Source: a virus. From it: a stretch of 35,149 nucleotides of DNA. Position numbers and translations under genes: made by a program. A model generated the notes under the pieces. It ran no database searches. It was not told the DNA's origin and worked only from the letters and a program-made list of their open reading frames with translations. This document shows positions 5,714 through 12,312 of this stretch, one piece after another; position 1 is the first letter of the stretch; each line of letters begins with the position of its first letter. Location of the stretch: positions 1 to 35,149 of IMG/VR virus record IMGVR_UViG_3300046525_000153; one strand, written 5' to 3'.

Positions 5714-6052
5714 ATGCCACACCACGAATCTCTTGCAACCCTGAGCGCGCAGGGGCCACGGCACTATGGCGAAGTCATGCAGGACGCCCTGGCGCGTATC
5801 CAAGACCGCCATGCTCGGCCTCTTGTCCGTCTGCAGGAGCGCCTGCCCGACGGCCGGATCGCCGTCGAGATCTACGATCGCACGCGCCCAGATGACGAGC
5901 CGACCTACGATTTCTACTGCTCCGGCCCGCAGCAGGCGCTGGAGTGGATCCAGCAGATGGCTAGCAAGCGCTGGATCACGACGGAGCACTTAGAGGCCTT
6001 CGCGACGTTGATGCTGACTGCCTTCCCGGAAGTGACGGGGGCGTCGGCATGA
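5714..6052 (+). CDS. Early phage protein of unknown function, upstream of the replication genes
   Basis: I start the gene at 5714 (MPHHESLATL), with GAGG 8 bases before it; the open frame extends further left to 5594 but that part reads like arginine/cysteine-rich non-coding sequence. The 112-residue product is alpha/beta, with a strand pattern RIAVEIYDRTRPDDEPTYDFYCSG in the middle and a helical C-terminus. It overlaps the replication initiator gene by 4 bases (ATGA), so it belongs to the replication operon. The position matches that of lambda cII or small early regulators, but no helix-turn-helix is clear. Function unknown. Confidence 0.68.
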   Translation: MPHHESLATLSAQGPRHYGEVMQDALARIQDRHARPLVRLQERLPDGRIAVEIYDRTRPDDEPTYDFYCSGPQQALEWIQQMASKRWITTEHLEAFATLMLTAFPEVTGASA

Positions 6053-6792
6053 GCTTTGAGGCGATGGCTTGGGCCGTGAAATGGAAGTTGCCTGCCCAAC
6101 AGAAGTTGGTTCTGATCATGCTGGCCAACCGCACCAATGCGGACACAGGGCGCTGTGATCCTTCCCACAAAAAGCTTTCCCGCGACTGCGGGATGAGTGC
6201 CGATTCTGTGAAGCGAGCGATCGCGAACCTGGAGGTTGGCGGGTTGCTGAGCATCGTTCGACGGACGCACGAGGGTGTGAATTTGCCCAATCATTACACC
6301 CTTCATCTGGGGGTGGTGGGTGCTGACAGCACTGACGGGTGGGTGCACACAGCACCCAAGGTGGGTGCTGACAGCACTACAAAACAGGAATCTAAACAGG
6401 AAGTAGAAACAGCTACGTCGCCTGACGGCGACATGGTTGCCGATGAGGGAGGAGAAGATCAGAAGGATCTGCTAGGCGCCAAGCTGGTGAGTGGCTGTCC
6501 ACATGAAGCAATCATCGCTGCCTACCACACGGAACTGCCGAACTGCCCCGAGGTGCGAGGATGGAGCAAGAAGCGGCAAGACCACCTGCGCGCGCGCTGG
6601 AAGGATGATCCGGACCGGCAAACCGTGGAATGGTGGCGCGGATTGTTCGCCTGGATGAAGGAGAGCGACTGGCTAATGGGAAAATCAGGTAGCTTCCTGG
6701 TCTCCCTGCCGTGGCTGATCAAGTCGGAAGAGAACCTGCTGAAGGTCATCGAAGGGACCTACCACAGCAACCGCAAAGGGGGGCAGGGCTGA
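6049..6792 (+). CDS. Phage replication initiator (lambda O-like, helix-turn-helix)
   Basis: The 247-residue protein starts with an N-terminal winged-helix domain (about residues 1-90): AMAWAVKWKLPAQQKLVLIMLA, then PSHKKLSRDCGMSADSVKRAIANLEVGGLL. This is the pattern of phage O-like and RepA/DnaD-like initiators. A flexible, polar linker (about 88-145) follows, and its coding DNA carries iteron-like repeats. The C-terminal part (about 150-247), with WWRGLFAWMKESDWLMG, is the type that often contacts the helicase or loader. The stop overlaps the start of the DnaB gene (TGATG). The protein would bind the origin and recruit DnaB. Confidence 0.85.
   Translation: MSFEAMAWAVKWKLPAQQKLVLIMLANRTNADTGRCDPSHKKLSRDCGMSADSVKRAIANLEVGGLLSIVRRTHEGVNLPNHYTLHLGVVGADSTDGWVHTAPKVGADSTTKQESKQEVETATSPDGDMVADEGGEDQKDLLGAKLVSGCPHEAIIAAYHTELPNCPEVRGWSKKRQDHLRARWKDDPDRQTVEWWRGLFAWMKESDWLMGKSGSFLVSLPWLIKSEENLLKVIEGTYHSNRKGGQG
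6315..6378 (+). other. Putative replication origin: iterons inside the initiator gene
   Basis: GGTGGGTGC occurs three times, at 6315, 6338 and 6360, spaced 23 and 22 bases, about two DNA turns. The first and third copies are identical over 19 bases (GGTGGGTGCTGACAGCACT) and the middle one is GGTGGGTGC-ACAC-AGCACCC. Each copy contains an inverted repeat (GTGCT/AGCAC or GGGTGC/GCACCC). An A-rich stretch follows (about 6379-6415), a possible unwinding element. In lambda, the origin iterons also lie in the middle of gene O, between its two domains. Confidence 0.65.
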
Positions 6793-8228
6793 TGCGCTTT
6801 GACCCCAATCTTCCGCCGCACAGCGTCGAGGCGGAGCAGGCGGTACTGGGCGGATTGATGCTGTCCCCCGAGGCGTGGCCGCTCGTATCGGACACCCTGT
6901 CTGCTGAAGACTTCTATCGCCACGACCACCGGCTGATCTTCGAATCGATCCGCACCTTGGCGGAGAAACAGCGCCCCTTCGATGCCGTCACCATCGGTGA
7001 GTGGTTCGAGTCGCGCGGAAAACTGGAATTGGTTGGTGACGGCGCCTACATCACCGAGCTTGCCAGCACGACGCCGTCAGCGGCAAACGTAGCTGCCTAT
7101 GCAGAAATCGTCGTCCAGTACGCCGGCCGCCGCCGCTTGGCTGACGTGGGCCGCAGGGCGGTGGAGTCCGCCCATGAGCAGGACGGCCGCGAGTTCCCCG
7201 AGATCCTGGCGGAGTTGACGCAGGACATTGCAGGCCTGCAGCCCTCGCAGCGCGGCGGCCTTCGACTGGCAGGCGAGACCATGTACGGGTGGTACAAGCG
7301 GTGGGAAGACCGCTATCACTCCGGCGGAGGCCTAACGGGCCTGGAAACGCCCTGGGCTGAGTTCAACCGGGTAACGCATGGTCTGCAGCCGTCCACGGCC
7401 TACCTCATCGCAGGCCGGCCCAGCATGGGAAAGAGCATCGCGGCGCTGAACGTTGCCGTGTTCTGTGCGCTACACGGGATCACGGTCGGGCTTTTCAGCC
7501 TTGAGATGAGCATCGATGACTGCCACGACCGCAATGTCGCCTGCGTCGGTCAGATTCCTCACGAATGGGTCACGAGGCCAAGGCACTCCGGCGAGGACAG
7601 CGAGATCTACCAAAGCCGGATGACCCCGGCGATTCGCGACCTCAAAGCGGCGCCCCTGTACATCGATGACACCGCCTCCCTGAACGTCCGCCAGTTCGAG
7701 GCCCGTGCCAGGCGCATGCACCAGCGCAAACCGCTGCAGCTGCTGGTGATCGATCACATCCACGACTTCGACGTGGATCCGCGGATGGCCCGATTCGAGT
7801 ACGGCCGCATTCTGCAGAAAGGCAAAGACCTGGCAAAGGAATGGAAGATTCCGCTCGTGGCTCTGGCGCAGCTGAATCGAAGCGTCACCGGCCGGACCGA
7901 CAGGCGCCCAACCTTGTCTGACCTCCGCGAATCCGGGGAACTGGAGCAGAAGGCCGACGTGGTGGTGCTCCTGCACCGAGAGGACTACTACGACACACCC
8001 GAGCACCAGACCCACCTGCAGGGCGTAGTGGAAATGCACTTTGCGAAGGGCAGAAACATCCGCGCTGGCGAGCGAATCAGCCTGCAAAATCGTTTCGACC
8101 AGATGCGCATCGACAACTGGGACGGTCCGCTCCCGCGCAAGCCAGAGGCCGCGAACGATGACCAGCCGCGCCGGATGAGCTACGGATATGGCGCAGGCCG
8201 CAAGGTGCATGGGGGGCTTGGGCGATGA
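6792..8228 (+). CDS. dnaB: Replicative DNA helicase, DnaB family
   Basis: The product has 478 residues from the ATG at 6792, overlapping the initiator stop by one base. The N-terminal domain (about 1-105) shows the standard DnaB opening: PPHSVEAEQAVLGGLML, then FYRHDHRLIFESI. The RecA-like motor domain carries Walker A at A207-S215 (AGRPSMGKS), Walker B near D321 (LLVIDHIHDF) and the late motif LRESGELEQKADVVVLLHRE. It unwinds the fork as a hexamer. A phage-encoded helicase next to its own initiator means the phage need not capture host DnaB in the lambda P manner. The start at 6711 is rejected because that extension lies inside the upstream gene in another frame. Confidence 0.97.
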   Translation: MRFDPNLPPHSVEAEQAVLGGLMLSPEAWPLVSDTLSAEDFYRHDHRLIFESIRTLAEKQRPFDAVTIGEWFESRGKLELVGDGAYITELASTTPSAANVAAYAEIVVQYAGRRRLADVGRRAVESAHEQDGREFPEILAELTQDIAGLQPSQRGGLRLAGETMYGWYKRWEDRYHSGGGLTGLETPWAEFNRVTHGLQPSTAYLIAGRPSMGKSIAALNVAVFCALHGITVGLFSLEMSIDDCHDRNVACVGQIPHEWVTRPRHSGEDSEIYQSRMTPAIRDLKAAPLYIDDTASLNVRQFEARARRMHQRKPLQLLVIDHIHDFDVDPRMARFEYGRILQKGKDLAKEWKIPLVALAQLNRSVTGRTDRRPTLSDLRESGELEQKADVVVLLHREDYYDTPEHQTHLQGVVEMHFAKGRNIRAGERISLQNRFDQMRIDNWDGPLPRKPEAANDDQPRRMSYGYGAGRKVHGGLGR

Positions 8229-8443
8229 GCATCCTGCCGACTGGATCCCAGGCGCTCAGGCATTTGGCGGACACGCTCGAGCGCCAAGCGGAGAGGCTGG
8301 ACCGGCTGCTGTGGCGAGACCGCGGCCAGCGATCAACCACCGCCGAGGCCTACCGCCTGGCGGCATCGCTTGCTCGCCAGCAGGCCCACAAGTTGGACCA
8401 ACTGGAAAGGCAAATTGCGGCGCGCGCTGGGGGTGGGCAGTGA
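8225..8443 (+). CDS. Small helical early protein, unknown
   Basis: The 72-residue protein is arginine- and leucine-rich and predicted to be almost wholly helical, probably a short coiled coil (LADTLERQAERLDRLL ... LARQQAHKLDQLERQIAAR). It overlaps DnaB by 4 bases (ATGA) and the next gene by 4 (GTGA), so it is translated within a coupled series. No family is recognised. Small helical proteins at this position sometimes act with the helicase or loader, but nothing in the sequence proves that. Confidence 0.65.
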   Translation: MSILPTGSQALRHLADTLERQAERLDRLLWRDRGQRSTTAEAYRLAASLARQQAHKLDQLERQIAARAGGGQ

Positions 8444-8985
8444 GACCGTCGATCAAAGAGCAGCTGAAACACTGGGGCCACTACCAAGAACACCGGTTCT
8501 GTGCCCCTTTGGATCCCAGGGACGTGCCGAGCAAGGCAGAGCACCCTCTGGCCCGCGCGCAGCAGTTTGCGCCGGGGGCGAAGAGGGAGTGGGCGCCGCT
8601 ACTGCGTGATGGCCATGAGCGGCGAATGCTTATGGGGGCAGCTGCCGGCCGTGTGAGTCGGAATGGCGTCGTGCTGCCCGTGGCCCAGTGGGCAGTAGAC
8701 CCGATCCCGTGTTCTGAAACTCGGGCGATTGTTTCGCGGTCGCCCACCGCCGCAGTCATGGTCGGTTCGCCGGAGGAGTACCGGTGGGTTGATCGCGCGC
8801 TGTCTGACCTCTACCGCCAGAACATCGTGCGCGCGCTGGTCGTGCTTGAGGAGTTCACTGGACGAGGTAGCCAGGCCAAGCGGGCGGAGGTGGTGGCAAA
8901 GAAGCTGGGAGGAGCGTTCACAAAGTGGCAGTACCGGAAGGAGCTGGACAAGGGCATAGCGTTCATGGAGGCGCGGCGCGCATGA
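8440..8985 (+). CDS. Candidate late-gene regulator (antiterminator Q-like/DUF1133-like)
   Basis: I start at the GTG at 8440, which overlaps the previous stop (GTGA); the open frame continues upstream to 8188 but in DnaB-coding DNA. The 181-residue basic protein ends in a helical section (EEYRWVDRALSDLYRQNIVRALVVLEEF ... FTKWQYRKELDKGIAFMEARRA), the type of C-terminus seen in DUF1133 and other small late regulators encoded just before phage late promoters. It is near the end of the early operon, and about 800 bases downstream lies a promoter closely followed by a terminator. By that context I propose a Q-type antitermination role. The family link is tentative. Confidence 0.5.
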   Translation: MRPSIKEQLKHWGHYQEHRFCAPLDPRDVPSKAEHPLARAQQFAPGAKREWAPLLRDGHERRMLMGAAAGRVSRNGVVLPVAQWAVDPIPCSETRAIVSRSPTAAVMVGSPEEYRWVDRALSDLYRQNIVRALVVLEEFTGRGSQAKRAEVVAKKLGGAFTKWQYRKELDKGIAFMEARRA

Positions 8986-9389
8986 GGAATCTGACATTGG
9001 CACAGGCCGCTCGCGATGCGGTGTACTTGTACGCAGCCTGCAGCGCCAACGGGATTGTCCGAATCAGCGTCACCCGAAACCCCGAGAGCAGCATCCGCCG
9101 GCAGCCGAACGTAGTTGCCGCACAGTGGGCGTGGGTCGGTAGCGAGTCGAGGGCAAAGCTGCTCGTGAGACGGCTCCGCCGCCAGTGGGCAGCCCGCTAC
9201 GTCGTCGGGGAAGGCTACCGCTTCGACTACGGTGCCGAGGGAGCCGAGTTTCGGGACGGACTCGCCCAGGCCTTTCTCGAAGTCGTCCGGGGCGCGGCCA
9301 GATGGGAGAAGATGGGGCCAGAGGCCATGCGCGTGTTCAAGATGCACAGTGGGCGGCATAACGGTGAGTTGGTGCCCGAGGCCCGGTGA
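8982..9389 (+). CDS. Unknown early protein, possibly a degenerate GIY-YIG-like fold
   Basis: The ATG at 8982 overlaps the previous stop (ATGA). The 135-residue basic protein opens with AVYLYAACSANGIVRISVTRNPESSIRR, which resembles the strand-turn-strand of GIY-YIG or T5orf172-type domains (…YL…GxVKIGxSxNPxxR). The first tyrosine of the GIY motif and a clear catalytic glutamate are not obvious, so nuclease activity is doubtful. A helical C-terminus with tryptophans (LVRRLRRQWAARYVV, AARWEKMGPEAM) follows. It is the last gene of the early rightward operon. Confidence 0.6.
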   Translation: MRNLTLAQAARDAVYLYAACSANGIVRISVTRNPESSIRRQPNVVAAQWAWVGSESRAKLLVRRLRRQWAARYVVGEGYRFDYGAEGAEFRDGLAQAFLEVVRGAARWEKMGPEAMRVFKMHSGRHNGELVPEAR

Positions 9390-9391
9390 TT

Positions 9392-9437
9392 GGGGGTATC
9401 CAAGTTTGGACACCCCTTTGTGCATCAGAGGGGTGTC
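9392..9437 (+). promoter_or_regulatory. Two mutually exclusive hairpins after the early operon
   Basis: GGGGTATCCAA pairs with TTGGACACCCC (stem within 9392-9416, one A-C mismatch). The 3' arm of that hairpin can instead pair downstream: GACACCCCT (9409-9417) with AGGGGTGTC (9429-9437), a perfect 9-bp stem with an 11-base loop, followed by TCTTTA. Only one can form at a time. The arrangement looks like a terminator with an alternative fold, at the end of the early rightward genes. Confidence 0.45.
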
Positions 9438-9440
9438 TCT

Positions 9441-9707
9441 TTAGGGGCCATCGGCCACCTGTCTCAGCGAGTCAGTGCCAGCCTTCGCAAATTCGTGCTC
9501 AGCTTCTGGCAGGAAGTCGTTGTTCATACCGTAAAGGAGAAGCAGCTCAGGGAGGCTCTTCTTTGCCTCTGCGAAATCGGAACGAAGAAGTTCCTGCATT
9601 TTCCCCTTGTCTACCGCAGGGTGGCGGCAATGAGTTCGTATCGCAGTGTTCGTGGCATGCTGTTGGCCAAGCAGACTTGCGAGATGCGTGAGATCGGTTG
9701 TCGACAT
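9441..9707 (-). CDS. Small leftward ORF, hypothetical
   Basis: I choose the ATG at 9707 (MSTTDLTHLASLLGQQ), with AAGGA about 10 bases upstream on the minus strand. The 88-residue product is acidic and helical, with an LPELLLLYGM segment and no recognised domain. It is read against the surrounding phage genes and its base composition is less GC-rich. A rightward open frame covers the same DNA (9390-9731) but starts within the hairpins and reads poorly. The reading is plausible rather than proven. Confidence 0.45.
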   Translation of the reverse strand: MSTTDLTHLASLLGQQHATNTAIRTHCRHPAVDKGKMQELLRSDFAEAKKSLPELLLLYGMNNDFLPEAEHEFAKAGTDSLRQVADGP

Positions 9708-9792
9708 GTATTGGCGTTCCTTGCGGATTAGAGGGCGACCAAGGATACACGTCGAGGGATCCACTGTAGTTCGGCAGGATTGCCATCAGCCC

Positions 9793-9820
9793 TTGACGGT
9801 TGCCAACGAACTGGTACAGT
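9793..9820 (+). promoter_or_regulatory. Candidate late promoter (pR'-like)
   Basis: TTGACG (9793-9798) and TACAGT (9815-9820) are separated by 16 bases, with TGG just before the -10. The predicted start is near 9827. A strong hairpin begins only about 24 bases further on. In lambdoid phages the late promoter is followed by a leader terminator that is passed only when Q has loaded. All lysis and structural genes lie downstream on the same strand. Confidence 0.55.
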
Positions 9821-9850
9821 TCTCGGCAAGGTGGGGAGATTCCCATCCAA

Positions 9851-9877
9851 AACGGCTCACCAATCGGTGGGCCGTTT
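9851..9877 (+). terminator. Leader terminator directly after the late promoter (tR'-like)
   Basis: AACGGCTCACC (9851-9861) and GGTGGGCCGTT (9866-9876) form an 11-bp stem including one T-G pair, with an AATC loop. A short T-run follows on the plus strand, and AAAA precedes it so the hairpin could also work leftward. It would end a transcript of about 50 bases from the 9793-9820 promoter. The remaining interval to 9998 has no supported gene. Confidence 0.65.
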
Positions 9878-9998
9878 GCGTATCTGGTACGCCGTTTGAT
9901 TCCTGCCGGCCCCGTTTCCGGTTTGGCAGTATCGCCGGGTGTTCCAGCGCGGGGGTAGACTAGGCGGGCGGCAGGACTGCCGCTTAGGCGGCGTAGCG

Positions 9999-10625
9999 AT
10001 GGCTAAGAAAATGCATGTGGCGGATCAAGTCAGTGAGATCTGTCAGGAGATACGCTCTGCGGTAGAGAGCTATTGGGTTTTCACGGGAATTAGCGAGTAC
10101 GTCGACAATCCGCAAAACCTGAAGGCGAAGGACAGGTTCTGGGCGATCTACATCGTTTTAGTGAATAACGCTTTCGACTGCATGATTGTCTCGGTTTTCA
10201 ATCTGCTCGACCGGTCTAGCCGTGGGCTTACGCTTGCAAGCATTGCGGCTTCCTTGGAGGACGATGGAGCAGATGGGGCAGTCGTGCGGCAGCTGCGGCA
10301 GGTTTACGCTCACCATGAAGTGCTCTGGAAAGCAATCTGCCACGTGCGCAACAATGGCGTTGCTCATCTGAACGATAAGAGGAGTAGCAGCTCGAATCTT
10401 TCCCTGGCCATGCTTGGGACGAAGGAGATCAGGTCGTTCCTGCAGGACGCAATTCTGATCTTCGACTCGTTGGAGGGCTACTGCTCATGGAAGGTCGGCC
10501 CACCGAACCGCGTTGTGGAAAGCCAAGCGGCACAGATTTTTCACCTCGCCAGCTCCATGTCTGACCAGCTGATTGCCGAATGTATTCAAGATGCGGTTGA
10601 GAAAGTGAACAAGGGAGTGCGCTGA
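9999..10625 (+). CDS. Cargo protein with HEPN-like RxxxxxH motif (AbiU2-like candidate)
   Basis: The 208-residue protein from the ATG at 9999 is mostly helical. An N-terminal helical block (VSEICQEIRSAVESYWVFTGI ... FWAIYIVLVNNAFDCMIVSVFNLLDR) is followed by ICHVRNNGVAHLNDK, which contains R117-x5-H123. That is the spacing of the HEPN ribonuclease signature and fits AbiU2-type proteins. HEPN proteins are common toxins and phage-defence effectors that cut RNA. The gene is AT-richer than its neighbours and lies just after the late promoter, between regulation and lysis modules. This suggests acquired cargo. A clear Shine-Dalgarno is absent. Function is inference. Confidence 0.6.
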   Translation: MAKKMHVADQVSEICQEIRSAVESYWVFTGISEYVDNPQNLKAKDRFWAIYIVLVNNAFDCMIVSVFNLLDRSSRGLTLASIAASLEDDGADGAVVRQLRQVYAHHEVLWKAICHVRNNGVAHLNDKRSSSSNLSLAMLGTKEIRSFLQDAILIFDSLEGYCSWKVGPPNRVVESQAAQIFHLASSMSDQLIAECIQDAVEKVNKGVR

Positions 10626-10717
10626 TTCCGCAGCCGAGGGAACGAGAGCCAAAGGCGCGGCTCAGACGGGACTTGTTGCCTTAGAATTAGTGCAATTCAA
10701 TAGCCGGATATGGCGCC

Positions 10718-11386
10718 ATGAAGCTCGGGAAGGATCTCGTTGCATCGGTAGAAGCGAAGGCCTTGACCCCAGTCGCTGAAGGGACAATTGAAGCTCTTAT
10801 TGACGGCGTTATTGAGGACGGATTGCTCAAAGATCTGCCTGTTGTGTCCACCCTCGTTGCTTTGGGTAAGGTTGGTCTTTCGATCCGGGACCGGTTGTTG
10901 ACACAAAAGATTGAAAGATTCCTTTCTGAGGTCGCGACACTCAGTTGGGCTGAGCGTGCAAGGGCTGTGGAAGAGCTTGCAGGCAACCAGGGAAAGCAAG
11001 AAAAAGTAGGTTCATTACTGTTGGACTTGCTTGATAAGGCAGACATGGAAGAGAAGCCCCGCCTGCTGGGTAAGCTCTTTGTGGCCATGGGCCGCGGTGA
11101 CATCCCGAGCGATGACTATTTGCGCTTGGCTACCATGATTAACGGCGTCTACATTGGTGATCTTCAAGCGCTCGCGATATCCAACGATGCCGAAGCACTC
11201 CCTCCAAGTCGACGCTTTTCGCTCCAAGCCAATGGGTTCTTGGAGTACTCCATCAAGAATCCGCCGAACATGGCCGGCACTGGGATGAGCTTGAACGACA
11301 TAGGTGAAGCTATCTATAACCGACCGTTCGAGCTTAGCTGGAATATCACTGTCGACGGCAAGACGATCTTGAAGTGCTGCTTCTAG
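10718..11386 (+). CDS. Accessory protein of unknown function, low-GC cargo
   Basis: The 222-residue protein starts at the ATG at 10718. Residues 25-60 contain a hydrophobic run (LLKDLPVVSTLVALGKVGLSIRDRLLTQKIERFL) that is amphipathic rather than a clean membrane segment. Next comes a helical region (KVGSLLLDLLDKADMEEKPRLLGKLFVAMGRGDI) that resembles the helical, TerB-like repeats seen in several defence-associated proteins. The C-terminus is beta-rich. A weak promoter (TTGTTG-17-TTCAAT at 10673-10701) may give it its own transcription. It follows the HEPN-like gene by 92 bases and shares its lower GC, so the two probably arrived together. A terminator follows. Confidence 0.6.
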   Translation: MKLGKDLVASVEAKALTPVAEGTIEALIDGVIEDGLLKDLPVVSTLVALGKVGLSIRDRLLTQKIERFLSEVATLSWAERARAVEELAGNQGKQEKVGSLLLDLLDKADMEEKPRLLGKLFVAMGRGDIPSDDYLRLATMINGVYIGDLQALAISNDAEALPPSRRFSLQANGFLEYSIKNPPNMAGTGMSLNDIGEAIYNRPFELSWNITVDGKTILKCCF

Positions 11387-11436
11387 AATCCCCTTTTGAA
11401 TCGGCCAATCCCGGCCGAACAAGCTGCATTGCCTCG

Positions 11437-11464
11437 AGCCCCTGAGTTTTCTCAGGGGCTTTTT
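11437..11464 (+). terminator. Strong terminator closing the cargo genes
   Basis: AGCCCCTGAG (11437-11446), loop TTTT, CTCAGGGGCT (11451-11460) form a perfect 10-bp stem, followed by TTTT. It stops just 4 bases before the GGAG site of the endolysin gene. Late transcription must read through it, so it both insulates the cargo genes and requires antitermination for late expression. Confidence 0.92.
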
Positions 11465-11476
11465 CGTGGAGACGCC

Positions 11477-11965
11477 ATGACGCAAATCACTCCCCAACAG
11501 GCTGGCGGCGTGAACGTCGTGGCCTTCCTCGATATGCTGGCGTGGTCCGAAGGGACCGACAACGGCAGGCAGCCGACCAATGATCGCGGCTATGACGTGA
11601 TCGTCGGTGGCCAACTGTTCAAGGACTACGCCGATCACCCGCGTGTCCTAGTGGATCTACCCAAGCTGGGTATCCAGTCCACCGCCGCCGGGCGCTACCA
11701 GCTGCTGCGCCGCTACTACGACTCGTACAAGAAGACGCTGGGCCTGAAGGATTTCTCGCCGCTGAGCCAAGACCTGATCGCACTCCAGCAGATCCGCGAG
11801 CGCCGCGCGCTGTCGCTGATCCAGGCGGGCAAGATCCCAGAGGCCATCAAGGCGGTGCGCAACATCTGGGCGAGCCTGCCCGGTGCGGGCTATGGCCAGC
11901 ACGAGCACAAGCTGGCAGACCTGCTGGCCATGTACCGCAAGGCCGGCGGTGGGGGGACTCCCTGA
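11477..11965 (+). CDS. R: Endolysin, lambda R-type lytic transglycosylase
   Basis: The 162-residue enzyme begins at the ATG at 11477, with GGAG 5 bases upstream. It matches lambda endolysin R almost along its length: AFLDMLAWSEGTDNGRQ, GYDVIVGG, AGRYQLL, GLKDFSP.SQD and NIWASLPGAGYGQ.EHK. The catalytic glutamate is E25 (E19 in lambda R). It cuts the MurNAc-GlcNAc bond of peptidoglycan, leaving an anhydro end. No signal peptide or SAR anchor is visible, so a holin must release it. It is the first gene of the lysis group and overlaps the next by one base (TGATG). Confidence 0.96.
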   Translation: MTQITPQQAGGVNVVAFLDMLAWSEGTDNGRQPTNDRGYDVIVGGQLFKDYADHPRVLVDLPKLGIQSTAAGRYQLLRRYYDSYKKTLGLKDFSPLSQDLIALQQIRERRALSLIQAGKIPEAIKAVRNIWASLPGAGYGQHEHKLADLLAMYRKAGGGGTP

Positions 11966-12312
11966 TGGACGGCGATCCGAATACCGCTCCCTGGTGGGCC
12001 GCTGGTGGTGCTTTCGCGCTGTGGGCCGTGAGAGAAATCTGGGGTGTCATTGCTAGCCGGAAGAAGGATCGGACAGAGACCGACGCGAACATCGACTTGC
12101 TGAACCAACTGCGCGAGGGACTGGCCTCCATGGGTGAGCGGCTGAAAGCGATGGAGGACGGTCATTCGCAGTTGCGCGGGCGCTTGGAGGAGGAGATCAA
12201 CCTGCGCATGCGCGCACAGGAGGAGGCCCACCGGCTTCGGCTGCGGGTCCAGACACTGGAGTCGGCAATGCGCTCCGTTGGCGCAGTAATTCCCCCGGAG
12301 GCGCTGCAATGA
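11965..12312 (+). CDS. Membrane-anchored coiled-coil protein in the lysis cassette (holin candidate)
   Basis: The 115-residue protein has one N-terminal hydrophobic segment (about residues 9-30, WWAAGGAFALWAVREIWGVIA), then a long charged coiled coil (DANIDLLNQLREGLASMGERLKAMEDGHSQLRGRLEEEINLRMR). It lies between endolysin and Rz, overlapping both. The endolysin has no export signal, so a holin is expected nearby, and no other small membrane protein is seen in the cassette. However, the long coiled coil is unusual for a holin and is similar to DUF2730-type proteins of Mu-like phages. Holin is therefore only the best guess. Confidence 0.6.
   Translation: MDGDPNTAPWWAAGGAFALWAVREIWGVIASRKKDRTETDANIDLLNQLREGLASMGERLKAMEDGHSQLRGRLEEEINLRMRAQEEAHRLRLRVQTLESAMRSVGAVIPPEALQ

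Noticed and set aside
9390-9731. Rightward 113-codon open frame
   Set aside because: It begins inside the hairpin region, lacks a Shine-Dalgarno and its product is not protein-like; the leftward frame is the better reading.
9878-9998. tRNA-like string (TTTGATTCCTGCCGG) near 9895
   Set aside because: It resembles a T-arm, but no acceptor stem, anticodon arm or CCA end can be built around it.
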